Shown here: positions 1 through 8,679 of the stretch, one piece after another
How positions within the stretch are numbered: position 1 is the stretch's first letter
Layout of the letters: each line of letters starts with the position of its first letter
Assembly: GCA_022565395.1 (NCBI GenBank)
Contig: JAIUMV010000009.1
Span: 62,001-126,000 of the forward strand
From: Marinobacter sp.
GTDB taxonomy: Bacteria; Pseudomonadota; Gammaproteobacteria; Pseudomonadales; Oleiphilaceae
Direction of reading: 5' to 3'
DNA: 64,000 nucleotides
Notes under the pieces: generated by a model
Databases searched by the model: none
Seen by the model: only the letters and a program-made list of their open reading frames with translations
Told to the model about the DNA's origin: nothing
Program-made: the position numbers and the translations under genes

Positions 1-785
1 CGGGGGACGTGTTGCTCTGGCGGCAGACCGCGCCGTCATTGCTGGACGTGATGGGCGGCACCCAATCCAGCGTCAGCTTCTCCATGTTGAGGCAAACCGT
101 ACCCGCCCTGCAGCTCTCCCGGGAGGAGAGCGAACGACAGGGCCTGGGTTTGATGAGCCTCTACCAGCTCCCCATTGAAGAGCAGGGCATGTTCCGCATG
201 CTGTTATTGCTCCCGCTGGGTGCCTTGGTGGTCGCCTTTATGCGCATTATTATCGGTGTGCGCACTTCCGGTACCTTTATGCCGGTCCTCATCGCCATCG
301 CCTTTGTGCAAACCTCCCTGGTGCCGGGCCTGATCGCGTTTATTGCAGTGGTATCCCTGGGCCTGCTGATGCGCAGCTATCTTTCAAGCCTCAACCTGCT
401 GCTGGTATCCCGCATATCCGCCCTCATCATACTGGTCATATTCATTACCACCGGTCTGAGTATTGTCGGTTACCAGATGGGCTTCAATACCGGCATGACA
501 GTGACCTTCTTCCCCATGGTCATTCTCGCCTGGACCATTGAGCGCATGTCTATCCTGTGGGAGGAAGAAGGCCCCCACGAGGTCATGGTGCAGGGCGCTG
601 GCAGCCTGTTTGTGGCGGTGATGGCCTATCTGGTGATGGATGCGCCACTGGCGCGGCATTTGACCTTTAACTTCCCCGAGCTGCACCTGGTGGTACTGGG
701 TCTGATCCTGCTGATGGGTAACTACACCGGCTACAAGCTCAGCGAGCTGCGCCGCTTTTACCCCATGAAGGTGTATGACCGATGA
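1..785 (+). CDS. 7TM transglutaminase-like membrane protein, C-terminal part
   Basis: The gene is cut by the window edge: the frame is open from base 3 and ends at TGA 783-785. About 260 residues remain. They hold a short soluble stretch and then roughly six hydrophobic helices separated by short loops, ending in a basic tail (YKLSELRRFYPM). This matches the membrane half of the inactive transglutaminase fused to seven transmembrane helices. In that family the neighbour is an ATP-grasp glutamate ligase-like protein, and the next gene is exactly that. The two overlap as ATGA, which suggests translational coupling. The family's function is not settled; peptide or cell-envelope modification is inferred from the ligase partner. 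The GTG at base 9 is unlikely to be the real start. Confidence 0.85.
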   Translation, partial: GDVLLWRQTAPSLLDVMGGTQSSVSFSMLRQTVPALQLSREESERQGLGLMSLYQLPIEEQGMFRMLLLLPLGALVVAFMRIIIGVRTSGTFMPVLIAIAFVQTSLVPGLIAFIAVVSLGLLMRSYLSSLNLLLVSRISALIILVIFITTGLSIVGYQMGFNTGMTVTFFPMVILAWTIERMSILWEEEGPHEVMVQGAGSLFVAVMAYLVMDAPLARHLTFNFPELHLVVLGLILLMGNYTGYKLSELRRFYPMKVYDR

Positions 786-1741
786 GGTGGATTTCGCCGC
801 GACGGCTTAACCGTGTCGGCCTGCTGAACATGAACCGGCGCAATGTGGATTACATTGCCCGGTACAACGACCGCTCAGCCTTCCCCCTGGTGGACAACAA
901 ACTCAAAACCAAGCTGCTGGCCCAGGATCATGAAATCGCCACCCCGGCACTGATCCAGGTCGTGACCCAGCAACACGAGATCCGCCATTTCCGGGAGGCC
1001 GTAGCCGAACTGGACGGCTTCGCCATCAAGCCTGCGAAGGGCTCCGGCGGCAAGGGCATCATCGTGCTCAGCCACCGGGAGGGTGATGATTTTGTGAAAG
1101 CCTCGGGTGCCCGGGTGTCCGTAACGACAATCGAAAGAGACCTTTCCAATATTCTCGCCGGGCTCTACTCCCTCGGCGGCACCCCCGACGTCGCCATTGT
1201 CGAAAAACTGATCCGCTGCGAGCCCAGCCTGGCCCGTCACTCCTATCAGGGTGTACCGGATATCCGCATTATCGTCTTCAAGGGCTACCCGGTAATGGCT
1301 ATGCTCAGGCTGTCCACCCAAGCCTCTGACGGCAAGGCCAACCTGCATCAGGGTGCGGTGGGCGTGGGGCTGGACATTGCCACAGGCAAACCCCTCAATG
1401 CGGTGCAATTCAACCGCCCGGTGTACGAGCACCCGGACACCGGCAAGGATTTCAGTGACATTTCCATTGAAGACTGGCGCAATATGCTGGTCACCGCATC
1501 CCGCTGCTATGAAGCCACCGGCCTGGGCTATATGGGTGCCGATATGGTGGTGGATGCCAGCGAGGGGCCCCTGCTACTGGAACTCAACGCCCGCCCCGGC
1601 CTCGCCATTCAAATGGCCAACGGCCGCGGCCTGCTACCCCGCCTGCAACACATCGAAGGACTCAAGCGGGTCCATCTGACACCTGAAAAACGTGTCAACT
1701 ACGCGATGGAAGCCTTTGACCTGTCTCACCAGCTGCTTTAA
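782..1741 (+). CDS. Alpha-L-glutamate ligase-like (RimK-type ATP-grasp) protein
   Basis: A 319-residue ATP-grasp protein. The glycine-rich ATP loop is visible as KPAKGSGGKGI near residue 82-92, and the metal/ATP-binding end as LLELNARPGL near residue 262-271. ATP-grasp ligases join a carboxylate to an amine using ATP. The substrate is unknown for this subfamily, which travels with the 7TM transglutaminase-like protein. The ATG overlaps the stop of the upstream gene by four bases (ATGA), so the two are probably co-translated. No third partner (the ATP-dependent zinc protease sometimes found here) lies downstream; it could lie upstream of the window. Confidence 0.88.
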   Translation: MRWISPRRLNRVGLLNMNRRNVDYIARYNDRSAFPLVDNKLKTKLLAQDHEIATPALIQVVTQQHEIRHFREAVAELDGFAIKPAKGSGGKGIIVLSHREGDDFVKASGARVSVTTIERDLSNILAGLYSLGGTPDVAIVEKLIRCEPSLARHSYQGVPDIRIIVFKGYPVMAMLRLSTQASDGKANLHQGAVGVGLDIATGKPLNAVQFNRPVYEHPDTGKDFSDISIEDWRNMLVTASRCYEATGLGYMGADMVVDASEGPLLLELNARPGLAIQMANGRGLLPRLQHIEGLKRVHLTPEKRVNYAMEAFDLSHQLL

Positions 1742-1767
1742 GTGCCGGGCGCTGAAGTCAGGTAAGA

Positions 1768-1806
1768 TTTTTTAGCCGCGGAATCCGCGGAAGAACGCGG
1801 AATAAA
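1768..1806. repeat. Short intergenic repeat, copy 1
   Basis: An intergenic stretch carries CCGCGGAATCCGCGGAAG followed by AACGCGGAA and an A-rich tail. Two near-identical copies occur at 10141-10175 (same orientation) and 10262-10296 (inverted). It lies between the convergent ATP-grasp gene and helicase gene. No terminator-like run of T follows, so its role is unknown. Confidence 0.6.
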
Positions 1807-1865
1807 AAGAGCTAAGGTGACTCCGATTAATCGGTGAGATCCCGGTTATGACGTTAAAACAGGCA

Positions 1866-3626
1866 TCACACCTGATTCGCCTTCCTGTACTGACCCCGAT
1901 AATCAAATATCCGCTCCTGCACCTGCCAATAGTGCTTCTGCTTACGGGCAATGACAAAGTCCGGCGCTGGCAGCAGGGTTTGCATTTCAACTACCTCCTC
2001 AGCCTTGCCAAAGGTTTTCGGGGCCTGACCGTTAGCGAACCTGCGGCCGAAGAGCTTATTAAACACGCTGCGCTGTGCCGGCTTGCTGAAATCAAAGGAC
2101 TCCTTGAGCTCTTCCCCATCCTCACCATGGTAGGTGATTCCCAGTCTGCTGCGATCAACACCTAACGAAATTCCCGCGCAACGTATCACCATGGCGTCCT
2201 TGAGTTTCAGGGCATCCCTTAGCTGGTCGTCCGGGTCGATGATGGCTTTGTGACAGTGCCCGCAGTTGCGGGCTGCAATGTCATTCTCGCCACCACAGTG
2301 AGGGCATGCCTTGAAGCGGAAGCGGTAGTCGCATTGTTGGGCGCGCGCACCATTCCCTTCCGCAGGCTCCAACAGTCCCTGACAACGGCGCCCATAATGC
2401 TCAATCACCCTGCCATCGCTGTCGGTTTTGCCCCAGAAGATGTTGGCAAACCCACAGCCCGGACAGAACACCTGCACCGGCTCACTGTCCGGATTGGGCT
2501 TCGGTTCCCCGACCTCCGGGTGATGCAGGTTCACGTGGTTACCGGCGTAATCCATCACCAGACAATCCTTTTTACCGGCGTCCAGGCGAAGACCACGGCC
2601 CACCATCTGCTGATACAGGCTCACCGACTGGGTAGGGCGCAAAATGGCGATCAGGTCCACATGGGGCGCATCGAAGCCCGTAGTGAGCACAGATACATTG
2701 ACCAGGTATTTTAGCTGCCGCTGCTTGAAGCGCTGAATCAGCAGATCCCGGTCCTTCTGGTCGGTGGCGCCGGTCACCAGGGCGGTCTGGTTCTCCGGCA
2801 AGTAGCTAGTGATCTCCTGTGCATGCTGCACCGTTGCCGCGAAGACCATCACCCCCTGTCGCTCAGCGGCCAGCTCCACCACCTGTTCAATAATGGCGCG
2901 GGTCACACGCTTGTGTTTGACCAGTAGCTGATTGACGTCGTTGTCGGCGTATTCGCCAAAACGGTTCTGAGCCAGCGCCGAGAAATCGTATTGCGCCACC
3001 GCCGCGTTCACCAACGCCGGCCGGGTGAGATAGCCCCGGTTGATCATGTAGCTCAACGGCAGATCATAGATGCAGTGCTGAAAGGGCTTGTCCTCTTCAC
3101 CACGTACAAAGCCGCGGTAGTGATAACGATAGATCCAACCCATAGCAAGGCGATAGGGCGTGGCCGTAAGCCCCAGCACTTTCAGAGCGTTGTTCTGCTG
3201 CTTTAGCAGCTCGATGATCTGTTGATACTGACTGGTTTCCGCACCGCTGACCCGGTGGCACTCGTCGATGATCACCAACGAGTATTCATCCCGGAACTGA
3301 TCCAAGTTCGCCGAAACGGACTGCACACTGGCAAAGGTGACCTGATGCTGGCTTTCCTTGCGTTTCAGCCCGGCGGAGAAGATGCCACCGGCCAACCCAT
3401 AGCTCTCGTATTTGGCGTGGTTCTGATCCACCAGCTCTTTGACGTGGGTGAGTACCAGAATTTTGCGACGGGCAAGGTGGGCCAGCTCAGCGATAACCAG
3501 GCTTTTGCCTGCGCCGGTTGGCAACACGATAACCGCAGATTCGTCCGACTTGCGGAAATGATTCAGCGTGGCCTCGACCGCTTCCTGCTGGTAGGGGCGG
3601 AGTGTGAAAGGCGCTTGGGTTTTGAT
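1866..3626 (-). CDS. DEAD/DEAH-box superfamily II helicase with zinc ribbon
   Basis: An SF2 helicase with Walker A PTGAGKS, DEAH-like DECH, motif III-like LTATPYR, the C-terminal motif GRGLRLD, and then zinc-ribbon cysteines (CPGC, CPHCGG, CGHC). It probably remodels DNA or RNA; the exact substrate is unknown. The first in-frame canonical codon is GTG at 3525-3527, directly in front of Walker A. That would remove the recognisable N-terminal region (FTLRPYQQEAVEATLNHF) encoded upstream at 3558-3608. The frame stays open to a TGA at 3651-3653 without ATG, GTG or TTG. I extend it to ATC at 3624-3626, which has AGGA ten bases upstream. That start is a guess; a sequencing error or frameshift is the alternative. 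Confidence 0.8.
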   Translation of the reverse strand: MKTQAPFTLRPYQQEAVEATLNHFRKSDESAVIVLPTGAGKSLVIAELAHLARRKILVLTHVKELVDQNHAKYESYGLAGGIFSAGLKRKESQHQVTFASVQSVSANLDQFRDEYSLVIIDECHRVSGAETSQYQQIIELLKQQNNALKVLGLTATPYRLAMGWIYRYHYRGFVRGEEDKPFQHCIYDLPLSYMINRGYLTRPALVNAAVAQYDFSALAQNRFGEYADNDVNQLLVKHKRVTRAIIEQVVELAAERQGVMVFAATVQHAQEITSYLPENQTALVTGATDQKDRDLLIQRFKQRQLKYLVNVSVLTTGFDAPHVDLIAILRPTQSVSLYQQMVGRGLRLDAGKKDCLVMDYAGNHVNLHHPEVGEPKPNPDSEPVQVFCPGCGFANIFWGKTDSDGRVIEHYGRRCQGLLEPAEGNGARAQQCDYRFRFKACPHCGGENDIAARNCGHCHKAIIDPDDQLRDALKLKDAMVIRCAGISLGVDRSRLGITYHGEDGEELKESFDFSKPAQRSVFNKLFGRRFANGQAPKTFGKAEEVVEMQTLLPAPDFVIARKQKHYWQVQERIFDYRGQYRKANQV

Positions 3627-3708
3627 GGGCGTAGCGTCCTGTGTAACAGTTCAGCGTGCGATATTATAACCACGAGGTCTGGAACTGCGGAGCACCGATT
3701 GCTGCGGC

Positions 3709-3761
3709 AAAAAAACATAACCCGCGCCCCTCGATGCCCAGATTCGGGCGAGAGGCGCGGG
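3709..3761 (-). terminator. Rho-independent terminator after the BCCT gene
   Basis: A 13-bp stem with one mismatch (3721-3733 against 3749-3761) is followed on the minus strand by TTATGTTTTTTT. It begins nine bases past the BCCT stop codon. Confidence 0.8.
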
Positions 3762-3769
3762 AGTGTCGC

Positions 3770-5362
3770 TTAGCCCTTCACCAACCCTGCCTGTATCAGC
3801 TTGCGTTCATTGTTCAGGCCCTTGAACAAACCATAACACATGGCCAGTAGAACAAAGGTGAACGGCAGACCCGCGCTGACGGCACCGGCTTGCAGGGCGC
3901 TGAGGGCGTCGGCGCCGCCGCCGAAGATGAGCGCTGCAGCAATAGCACCTTCCATAATGACCCAGAAGATACGTTGCGAGGTGGGCGCGTCGGTTTTACC
4001 GCCCGCGGTGATGTTATCTATGACCAGCGAGCCGGAGTCCGACGAGGTCACGAAGAACACCAGCACCAGTACGATACCCACGAATGAGGTGATGGCTGAA
4101 AGGGGAATGTTTTCCAGCATCTGGAACATGGCCAGCGGCACCGCCGTCAGCCCATCCGAGGCGAGCACACCCACACCTTCCTGGATCTGATGCAACGCTG
4201 AGCCACCAAAGCCGCTCATCCAGATCAGCGTGATCACAGTGGGCACAATCAATACAGCTGTCACAAACTCCCGCACTGTACGCCCTTTCGACACCCGCGC
4301 GATAAACATGCCCACGAAGGGTGACCAGGAAATCCACCAGGCCCAGTAAAAGACCGTCCAGCCATGGAACCAGGTTTCATCTTCACGCCCGAAGGGGTTG
4401 CTCAGGGGCACAATATTGGCGACATAGGTGGTCGCGGTGGTCCACAGGGTTTGCAGAATTGCCAGGGTGGGGCCAAACAGGATGACAAAAACCAGTAGCA
4501 ACAAGGCCATCACCATGTTGAAGTTACTCAGGATCTTGACCCCGCCATCCAGGCCGCGAATGACAGACACCAGCGCCACCAGGGTCACTGCAACAATAAT
4601 AATGATCTGTGTAGCCAGGCCACCGGAAATACCGAACAGGTACTCGAGACCGCCCGCCGCCTGCTGGGCGCCGAAGCCCAATGATGTGGCAAGGCCAAAG
4701 ATGGTGGCCACAACCGCAAGAATATCAATGATATGCCCCGGCCAACCCCAGACCCGCTCCCCGAGAATGGGGTAGAAAGCGGAGCGGATGGTCAGGGGCA
4801 TGCCCTTGTTATAGGCAAAAAACGCCAGCGACAAGGCAACAATGCCGTAGATCGCCCATGGGTGCAGGCCCCAGTGGTACATGGTGGCCCCCATGGCCAT
4901 GGCGGCACCCTCAGGCGTGCCAGCCTCAGCATTCAGTGGTGTGCCATACCAGTCAGTGTAATAGGCCACCGGCTCCGCAACGGACCAGAACATCAGGCCA
5001 ATGCCCATACCTGCTGCAAACAGCATGGACAGCCATGACAGGGTGGAGAAATCCGGTTTGGCATCGGCGCCGCCGAGACGAATCTTGCCCACCGGCAGCA
5101 CAATCAGCGCCAGGCAGAACAAGACAAAAACATTGGCGGCCATCAAAAACACAACATCAAAGTTTGCAATGGCTCCGTTTCTGGCACTCTCCAGCAGGTC
5201 TTTGGCAGCGCCAGGGAACAGCAAACTGCCCACCACAAATATCAGCACCAGCAAGCCTGAAATCACAAACACCGGTGCATGAAGGTCCAGACCAAAGGGT
5301 CGAACATTGTCCTGCCCTGCTTGATAATCCGTTTGATAGTCGTCTTTAATGGGTTCGCTCAC
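3770..5362 (-). CDS. BCCT family betaine/carnitine/choline transporter
   Basis: A 530-residue integral membrane protein with about twelve hydrophobic helices, the usual size for the family. It carries the BCCT hallmarks GMGIGLMFWSVAEP (around residue 119) and the tryptophan-rich FYWAWWISWSPFVGMFIARVS. BCCT carriers take up quaternary ammonium compounds with Na+ or H+, usually for osmoprotection or as carbon and nitrogen sources. The substrate cannot be told from sequence. The start is GTG with AGGGG nine bases upstream. It stands alone, ending in a strong terminator, about 210 bases from the divergently oriented end of the aldehyde dehydrogenase operon. Confidence 0.93.
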   Translation of the reverse strand: MSEPIKDDYQTDYQAGQDNVRPFGLDLHAPVFVISGLLVLIFVVGSLLFPGAAKDLLESARNGAIANFDVVFLMAANVFVLFCLALIVLPVGKIRLGGADAKPDFSTLSWLSMLFAAGMGIGLMFWSVAEPVAYYTDWYGTPLNAEAGTPEGAAMAMGATMYHWGLHPWAIYGIVALSLAFFAYNKGMPLTIRSAFYPILGERVWGWPGHIIDILAVVATIFGLATSLGFGAQQAAGGLEYLFGISGGLATQIIIIVAVTLVALVSVIRGLDGGVKILSNFNMVMALLLLVFVILFGPTLAILQTLWTTATTYVANIVPLSNPFGREDETWFHGWTVFYWAWWISWSPFVGMFIARVSKGRTVREFVTAVLIVPTVITLIWMSGFGGSALHQIQEGVGVLASDGLTAVPLAMFQMLENIPLSAITSFVGIVLVLVFFVTSSDSGSLVIDNITAGGKTDAPTSQRIFWVIMEGAIAAALIFGGGADALSALQAGAVSAGLPFTFVLLAMCYGLFKGLNNERKLIQAGLVKG

Positions 5363-5573
5363 TGCCTATGTCCCCTTGATACGGCGATCTGGAAAGTCGG
5401 TGACGTCAGCAGCTACCGAACCCGTCTGCCGGGCTCAGCGAGGCGCTGGCCACCCCCAAAACACTTTCAACACTAACAAATTGTTAACGCCTTTTCATCT
5501 TAGTTCAACTTATAGGCCAGCAAAAAAGGCAGAAACGCGATAAAAAAATATCATCACCACTAAATAAATAGTC

Positions 5574-6992
5574 TTAAGGCAGCTGCAGCGACCGCAACTC
5601 CAGGAATTCGTCCAGCCCGTAGGCACCGAACTCCCGCCCCACACCGGAATGGCGGAAACCACCGAAGGGCGCCAGGGGATTGAACACGCCCCCATTCACT
5701 GTGACCTGACCGGTACGTAGTTGCCCGGCTATGGCCTTGGCCTTGCTCAGATCCGCCGACCAGACAGCCCCGGACAATCCATACAAGGTGCCATTGGCAA
5801 TCCGCACAGCTTCATCTTCCGTTTGCCAGGGAATAATGGCCAGCACCGGGCCGAATACCTCCTCCTGCGCCAGGGCCCCATCCGGTTTGACGTTACCGAA
5901 CACGGTGGCTCGCACAAAATACCCCTGCTCACAGCCTTCCGGGGCGGCAGCACCGCCGGTTATCAGGGTGGCACCTTCTGCCTCGGCAGCACGAATATGC
6001 GCCAACACCCGGTCCCGCTGTTCCGCCGAAGCCAGCGGTCCGAGACGGGTATCCGGATCCAGGGGATTGCCCGGGGTCATCTTGTCAAACGCGGCTTTCG
6101 CGAGGGCGCAGGCCTCATCGTGCTGGGATGTATGTACCAAGAGCCGGGTTAACGCGGTGCAGGTCTGGCCAGAGTTCAACAGACAGTTGTTGGCGGTGTG
6201 CTTGATAGCCGTTGCCAGGTCGGCATCTGGCAGCACAATAGCGGCAGACTTGCCCCCCATCTCCAACGCGTAGCGCTTGAAGTCCTCGGCGGCCGCAGCT
6301 GCCACCACGCCGCCCGTGCGGGTAGAGCCGGTAAAGGAGAGCATGTTGACTGCGGGATGACGAATCAGCGCCTCACCCACGTCATGGCCAAAGCCCGTCA
6401 CCATATTGAATACACCCGAAGGTAGGTCCGTCTCGTCCAGAATCTCCGCCAGTATGTACGCACTCTGAGGCGCAATCTCACTGGGTTTCAGCACCACCGT
6501 GCAACCTGCCGCCAGCGCCGGTACAACTTTCAGAATCGCCTGATGCAGGGGGTAGTTCCAGGGCGTAATACAGCCCACCACACCAACGGGCACCCGCTGC
6601 ACTTCTGAGTTACCCACCCGCTCAACGAAAGGATAGCCCGGCAGCAGGTCCAGATAGCTTTGGGTTACCGCGATGGGCGTGCCGGCCTGAATGGCGCGGG
6701 ACAGCTTGATGGGCATGCCCACCTCCCGACTGATACACTCAGCAATCTCATCGGTACGGGCCTTAAGCCCCGCCAGCAGTTGCCGGATTACCGCCAGCCG
6801 GTCGTCCAGGGACGTCAGCGACCAGAGTCCGAACGCCCGCTCTGCTGCCTCCACCGCCTGCTGCATAGTCGCCGCATCAGCAGCTGGCACCTGGGCGATC
6901 ACCTCACCGGTCGCTGCTTCATGAACGGGAATTGAATCACCTTCCCAGGTCACCCACTGGCCATCAATGTAGAGTCTGTTCAGACTATTCAT
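5574..6992 (-). CDS. NAD(P)-dependent aldehyde dehydrogenase
   Basis: A 472-residue aldehyde dehydrogenase that oxidises an aldehyde to its acid. The expected residues are present: PWN at 144-146, Lys169 in LKPSE, the general base Glu244 in LEMGGKS (Met in place of the usual Leu), and the nucleophile Cys278 in SGQTCTA. The C-terminal end FGGFRHSGVGRE is typical. It begins two bases after the alcohol dehydrogenase stop, so the two form an operon that turns a primary alcohol into a carboxylic acid. The natural substrate is unknown. The nearby acyl-CoA genes suggest the acid feeds beta-oxidation. Confidence 0.92.
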   Translation of the reverse strand: MNSLNRLYIDGQWVTWEGDSIPVHEAATGEVIAQVPAADAATMQQAVEAAERAFGLWSLTSLDDRLAVIRQLLAGLKARTDEIAECISREVGMPIKLSRAIQAGTPIAVTQSYLDLLPGYPFVERVGNSEVQRVPVGVVGCITPWNYPLHQAILKVVPALAAGCTVVLKPSEIAPQSAYILAEILDETDLPSGVFNMVTGFGHDVGEALIRHPAVNMLSFTGSTRTGGVVAAAAAEDFKRYALEMGGKSAAIVLPDADLATAIKHTANNCLLNSGQTCTALTRLLVHTSQHDEACALAKAAFDKMTPGNPLDPDTRLGPLASAEQRDRVLAHIRAAEAEGATLITGGAAAPEGCEQGYFVRATVFGNVKPDGALAQEEVFGPVLAIIPWQTEDEAVRIANGTLYGLSGAVWSADLSKAKAIAGQLRTGQVTVNGGVFNPLAPFGGFRHSGVGREFGAYGLDEFLELRSLQLP

Positions 6993-6994
6993 GG

Positions 6995-8110
6995 TTATTC
7001 CTTTTCGCCAAAAACAATAACACCGCGGGCATTCTTGCCATTTTTCATGTCTTCGAACGCTTGCGGCGCCTCTTCGATACTGTAGGTGCGGGTGATCAGT
7101 TCATCCAGTTTCAGCTTGCCGGCCTTATACAACGCCAGCAGCCGTGGAAAGTCATACTGCGGCCGCGCCGAACCCAGCCAACTGCCTTTCAGCGTCCGCT
7201 CATCAGCGGGCAAGGCCAGGGTACCGATGGTGGTTTTATCGGAAGGGTCAGCCACGCCAACTACCACCGCCGTGCCGCCCCGGCCCAGCGACTTGAACGC
7301 CTGGGCCACGACCGCACCATGCCCCACACACTCAAAGGCGTAATCAACCCCGCCGGTCAGCTTCTTCACTGCCTTGCCCACATCCGCCTCTTCACTGGCG
7401 TTAATGGTATGCGTCGCACCAAACTCCCGGGCCATGGCCAGCTTGTCTGCCTGCGTGTCGACCGCCACAATCATCTCCGCCCCTGCGGTCTGGCAGCCCT
7501 GAACCACATTCAGCCCCACGCCACCCACACCGAACACCGCCGCTCGCGAGCCCGGCTCCAGCTTCGCAGTATTGAACACCGCTCCAACCCCGGTAATCAC
7601 CGCACAACCCACCAACGCGGCCTGGGCCAGGGGTACGTCTGGGTCAATTTTCACCAGATTATCCAGGTGCACTGTCGCGTATTCCGCCATCACCCCACAG
7701 GCCCCGAAGACATTCAGCGGCTCACCCCCTGCACCATGCGTCCGCACTGTGCCATCCGGCAGATTCACCTGCGACTTGCTGGCGTTGTCACACAACACCG
7801 GCCGCCCCCGGGAGCATTGACGACACTTGCCGCACATGGAGATAAACGACGTCACCACTGCATCACCCACCTGCAGCGATGACACACCTTCACCCACCTC
7901 CACCACTATCCCGGCACCCTCATGGCCCAACACCAAAGGCGCGGGAAACGGAATCTTCCCCGTACTGGCAGACAAATCACTGTGACACACTCCACAGGCC
8001 GCCAGCTTGATAGTCACCTCATTACGTTTCGGCGGCGCCACCGAGATGGTCTCCACCGCAATAGGACCGCCCCACTCCCTCACCACCACTGCCCGTGCCT
8101 GTCTGGTCAT
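6995..8110 (-). CDS. Zinc-dependent alcohol dehydrogenase (MDR family)
   Basis: A 371-residue medium-chain dehydrogenase/reductase. Catalytic zinc ligands are Cys42 (CGVCHSD), His63 (GHE) and the Cys in VGCAVITG. The structural zinc site is the four-cysteine lobe Cys93, 96, 99 and 107. The nucleotide fold shows FGVGGVGLNV. It should oxidise a primary alcohol with NAD+. It resembles the long-chain, benzyl or geraniol-type group rather than sorbitol dehydrogenases. It is the first gene of the operon with the downstream aldehyde dehydrogenase. The upstream intergenic stretch is full of repeats. Confidence 0.92.
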   Translation of the reverse strand: MTRQARAVVVREWGGPIAVETISVAPPKRNEVTIKLAACGVCHSDLSASTGKIPFPAPLVLGHEGAGIVVEVGEGVSSLQVGDAVVTSFISMCGKCRQCSRGRPVLCDNASKSQVNLPDGTVRTHGAGGEPLNVFGACGVMAEYATVHLDNLVKIDPDVPLAQAALVGCAVITGVGAVFNTAKLEPGSRAAVFGVGGVGLNVVQGCQTAGAEMIVAVDTQADKLAMAREFGATHTINASEEADVGKAVKKLTGGVDYAFECVGHGAVVAQAFKSLGRGGTAVVVGVADPSDKTTIGTLALPADERTLKGSWLGSARPQYDFPRLLALYKAGKLKLDELITRTYSIEEAPQAFEDMKNGKNARGVIVFGEKE

Positions 8111-8189
8111 AACTGACTCCGTTATTGTTTTGGTAACTCAATTAACCTTTTAGTGCGCCTAACCATGCCGTTCGCCCTAAACCTTTCGA

Positions 8190-8262
8190 TCACTGACCGT
8201 TCGTCCTGAGCTTGTCGAAGGACGCAGGCAGCGGGGCCTCTGCCGTCGACAGGCTCAAGCTG
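8190..8262. repeat. REP-like inverted pair (cttgtcgaagga type)
   Basis: Two related blocks face each other. One reads GTCCTGAGCTTGTCGAAGGA at 8203-8222. The other is a looser inverted version reading GTCGACAGGCTCAAGCTGAG at 8245-8264. Sequences of this type are frequent intergenic repeats in environmental Proteobacteria. This stretch belongs to a 569-base gene-free region (8111-8679) that otherwise holds the two structured repeats listed next. I see no credible coding sequence in it. Confidence 0.5.
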
Positions 8263-8361
8263 AGCGGGGTACTGATGCTCAGTCCTACGCCGGTCACTAA
8301 AAACTTCGCGCACAAAAGCCTGCCAAGGGGCTGAAGGGCCAGTTCTCACAGAATGCCAACA

Positions 8362-8471
8362 CACGAACCAAAGCGGAACGAGGGGTTGGGGTCTGCTGTC
8401 AGGGATCGTCGAAAACCAGGGATGGTTTTCGACGAGCGTACATGGAAGTATTCACAGCGTATCCCTGACAC
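8362..8471 (+). repeat. Structured intergenic repeat, copy A
   Basis: The layout is an outer stem (8397-8406 pairing with 8461-8470), a perfect inner hairpin with a 10-bp stem and loop AGGGAT (8408-8433), then conserved box 1 GAGCGTACATGG (8434-8445) and box 2 ATTCACAGCGT (8450-8460). A near-identical copy follows at 8505, and a distant one with different stems lies at 12615-12801. The left arm (8382-8406) is intact, but the right arm has decayed beyond ten bases. Confidence 0.7.
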
Positions 8472-8504
8472 CGCCCCCAGTACCGACCCTCTTGAATGCG
8501 AGCG

Positions 8505-8628
8505 CACGAACCAAAGCTGAACGAGGGGTTGGGGTCTGCTGTCAGGGATCGTCGAAAACCAGGGATGGTTTTCGCCGAGCGTACAGGGAAGTATTCACAG
8601 CGTATCCCTGACAGCAGACCCCAACCCC
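8505..8628 (+). repeat. Structured intergenic repeat, copy B
   Basis: This is the better preserved of the tandem pair, with a perfect 25-bp outer stem (8525-8549 with 8604-8628). The inner hairpin at 8551-8576 has one mismatch and loop AGGGAT. Box 1 reads GAGCGTACAGGG and box 2 ATTCACAGCGT. No T-run follows the outer stem, so it is not a simple terminator. It ends 51 bases from the stop codon of the 3-hydroxyacyl-CoA dehydrogenase gene. Confidence 0.7.
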
Positions 8629-8679
8629 GATCCCCAATGCCCGGTGCCCGATGCCCGATGCCCTAACCAAGCAAACCAC

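Noticed and set aside
6932-7882. Plus-strand frame of 316 codons opposite the alcohol dehydrogenase
   Set aside because: It is histidine/arginine-rich antisense sequence without family resemblance.
8122-8364. Short minus-strand frame in the repeat region
   Set aside because: It translates the REP-like repeat; no ribosome binding site or homology.
8362-8628. Two direct repeats that might be a CRISPR array
   Set aside because: Units are over 100 bases, contain palindromes and are only two in number; no regular spacers or cas genes.
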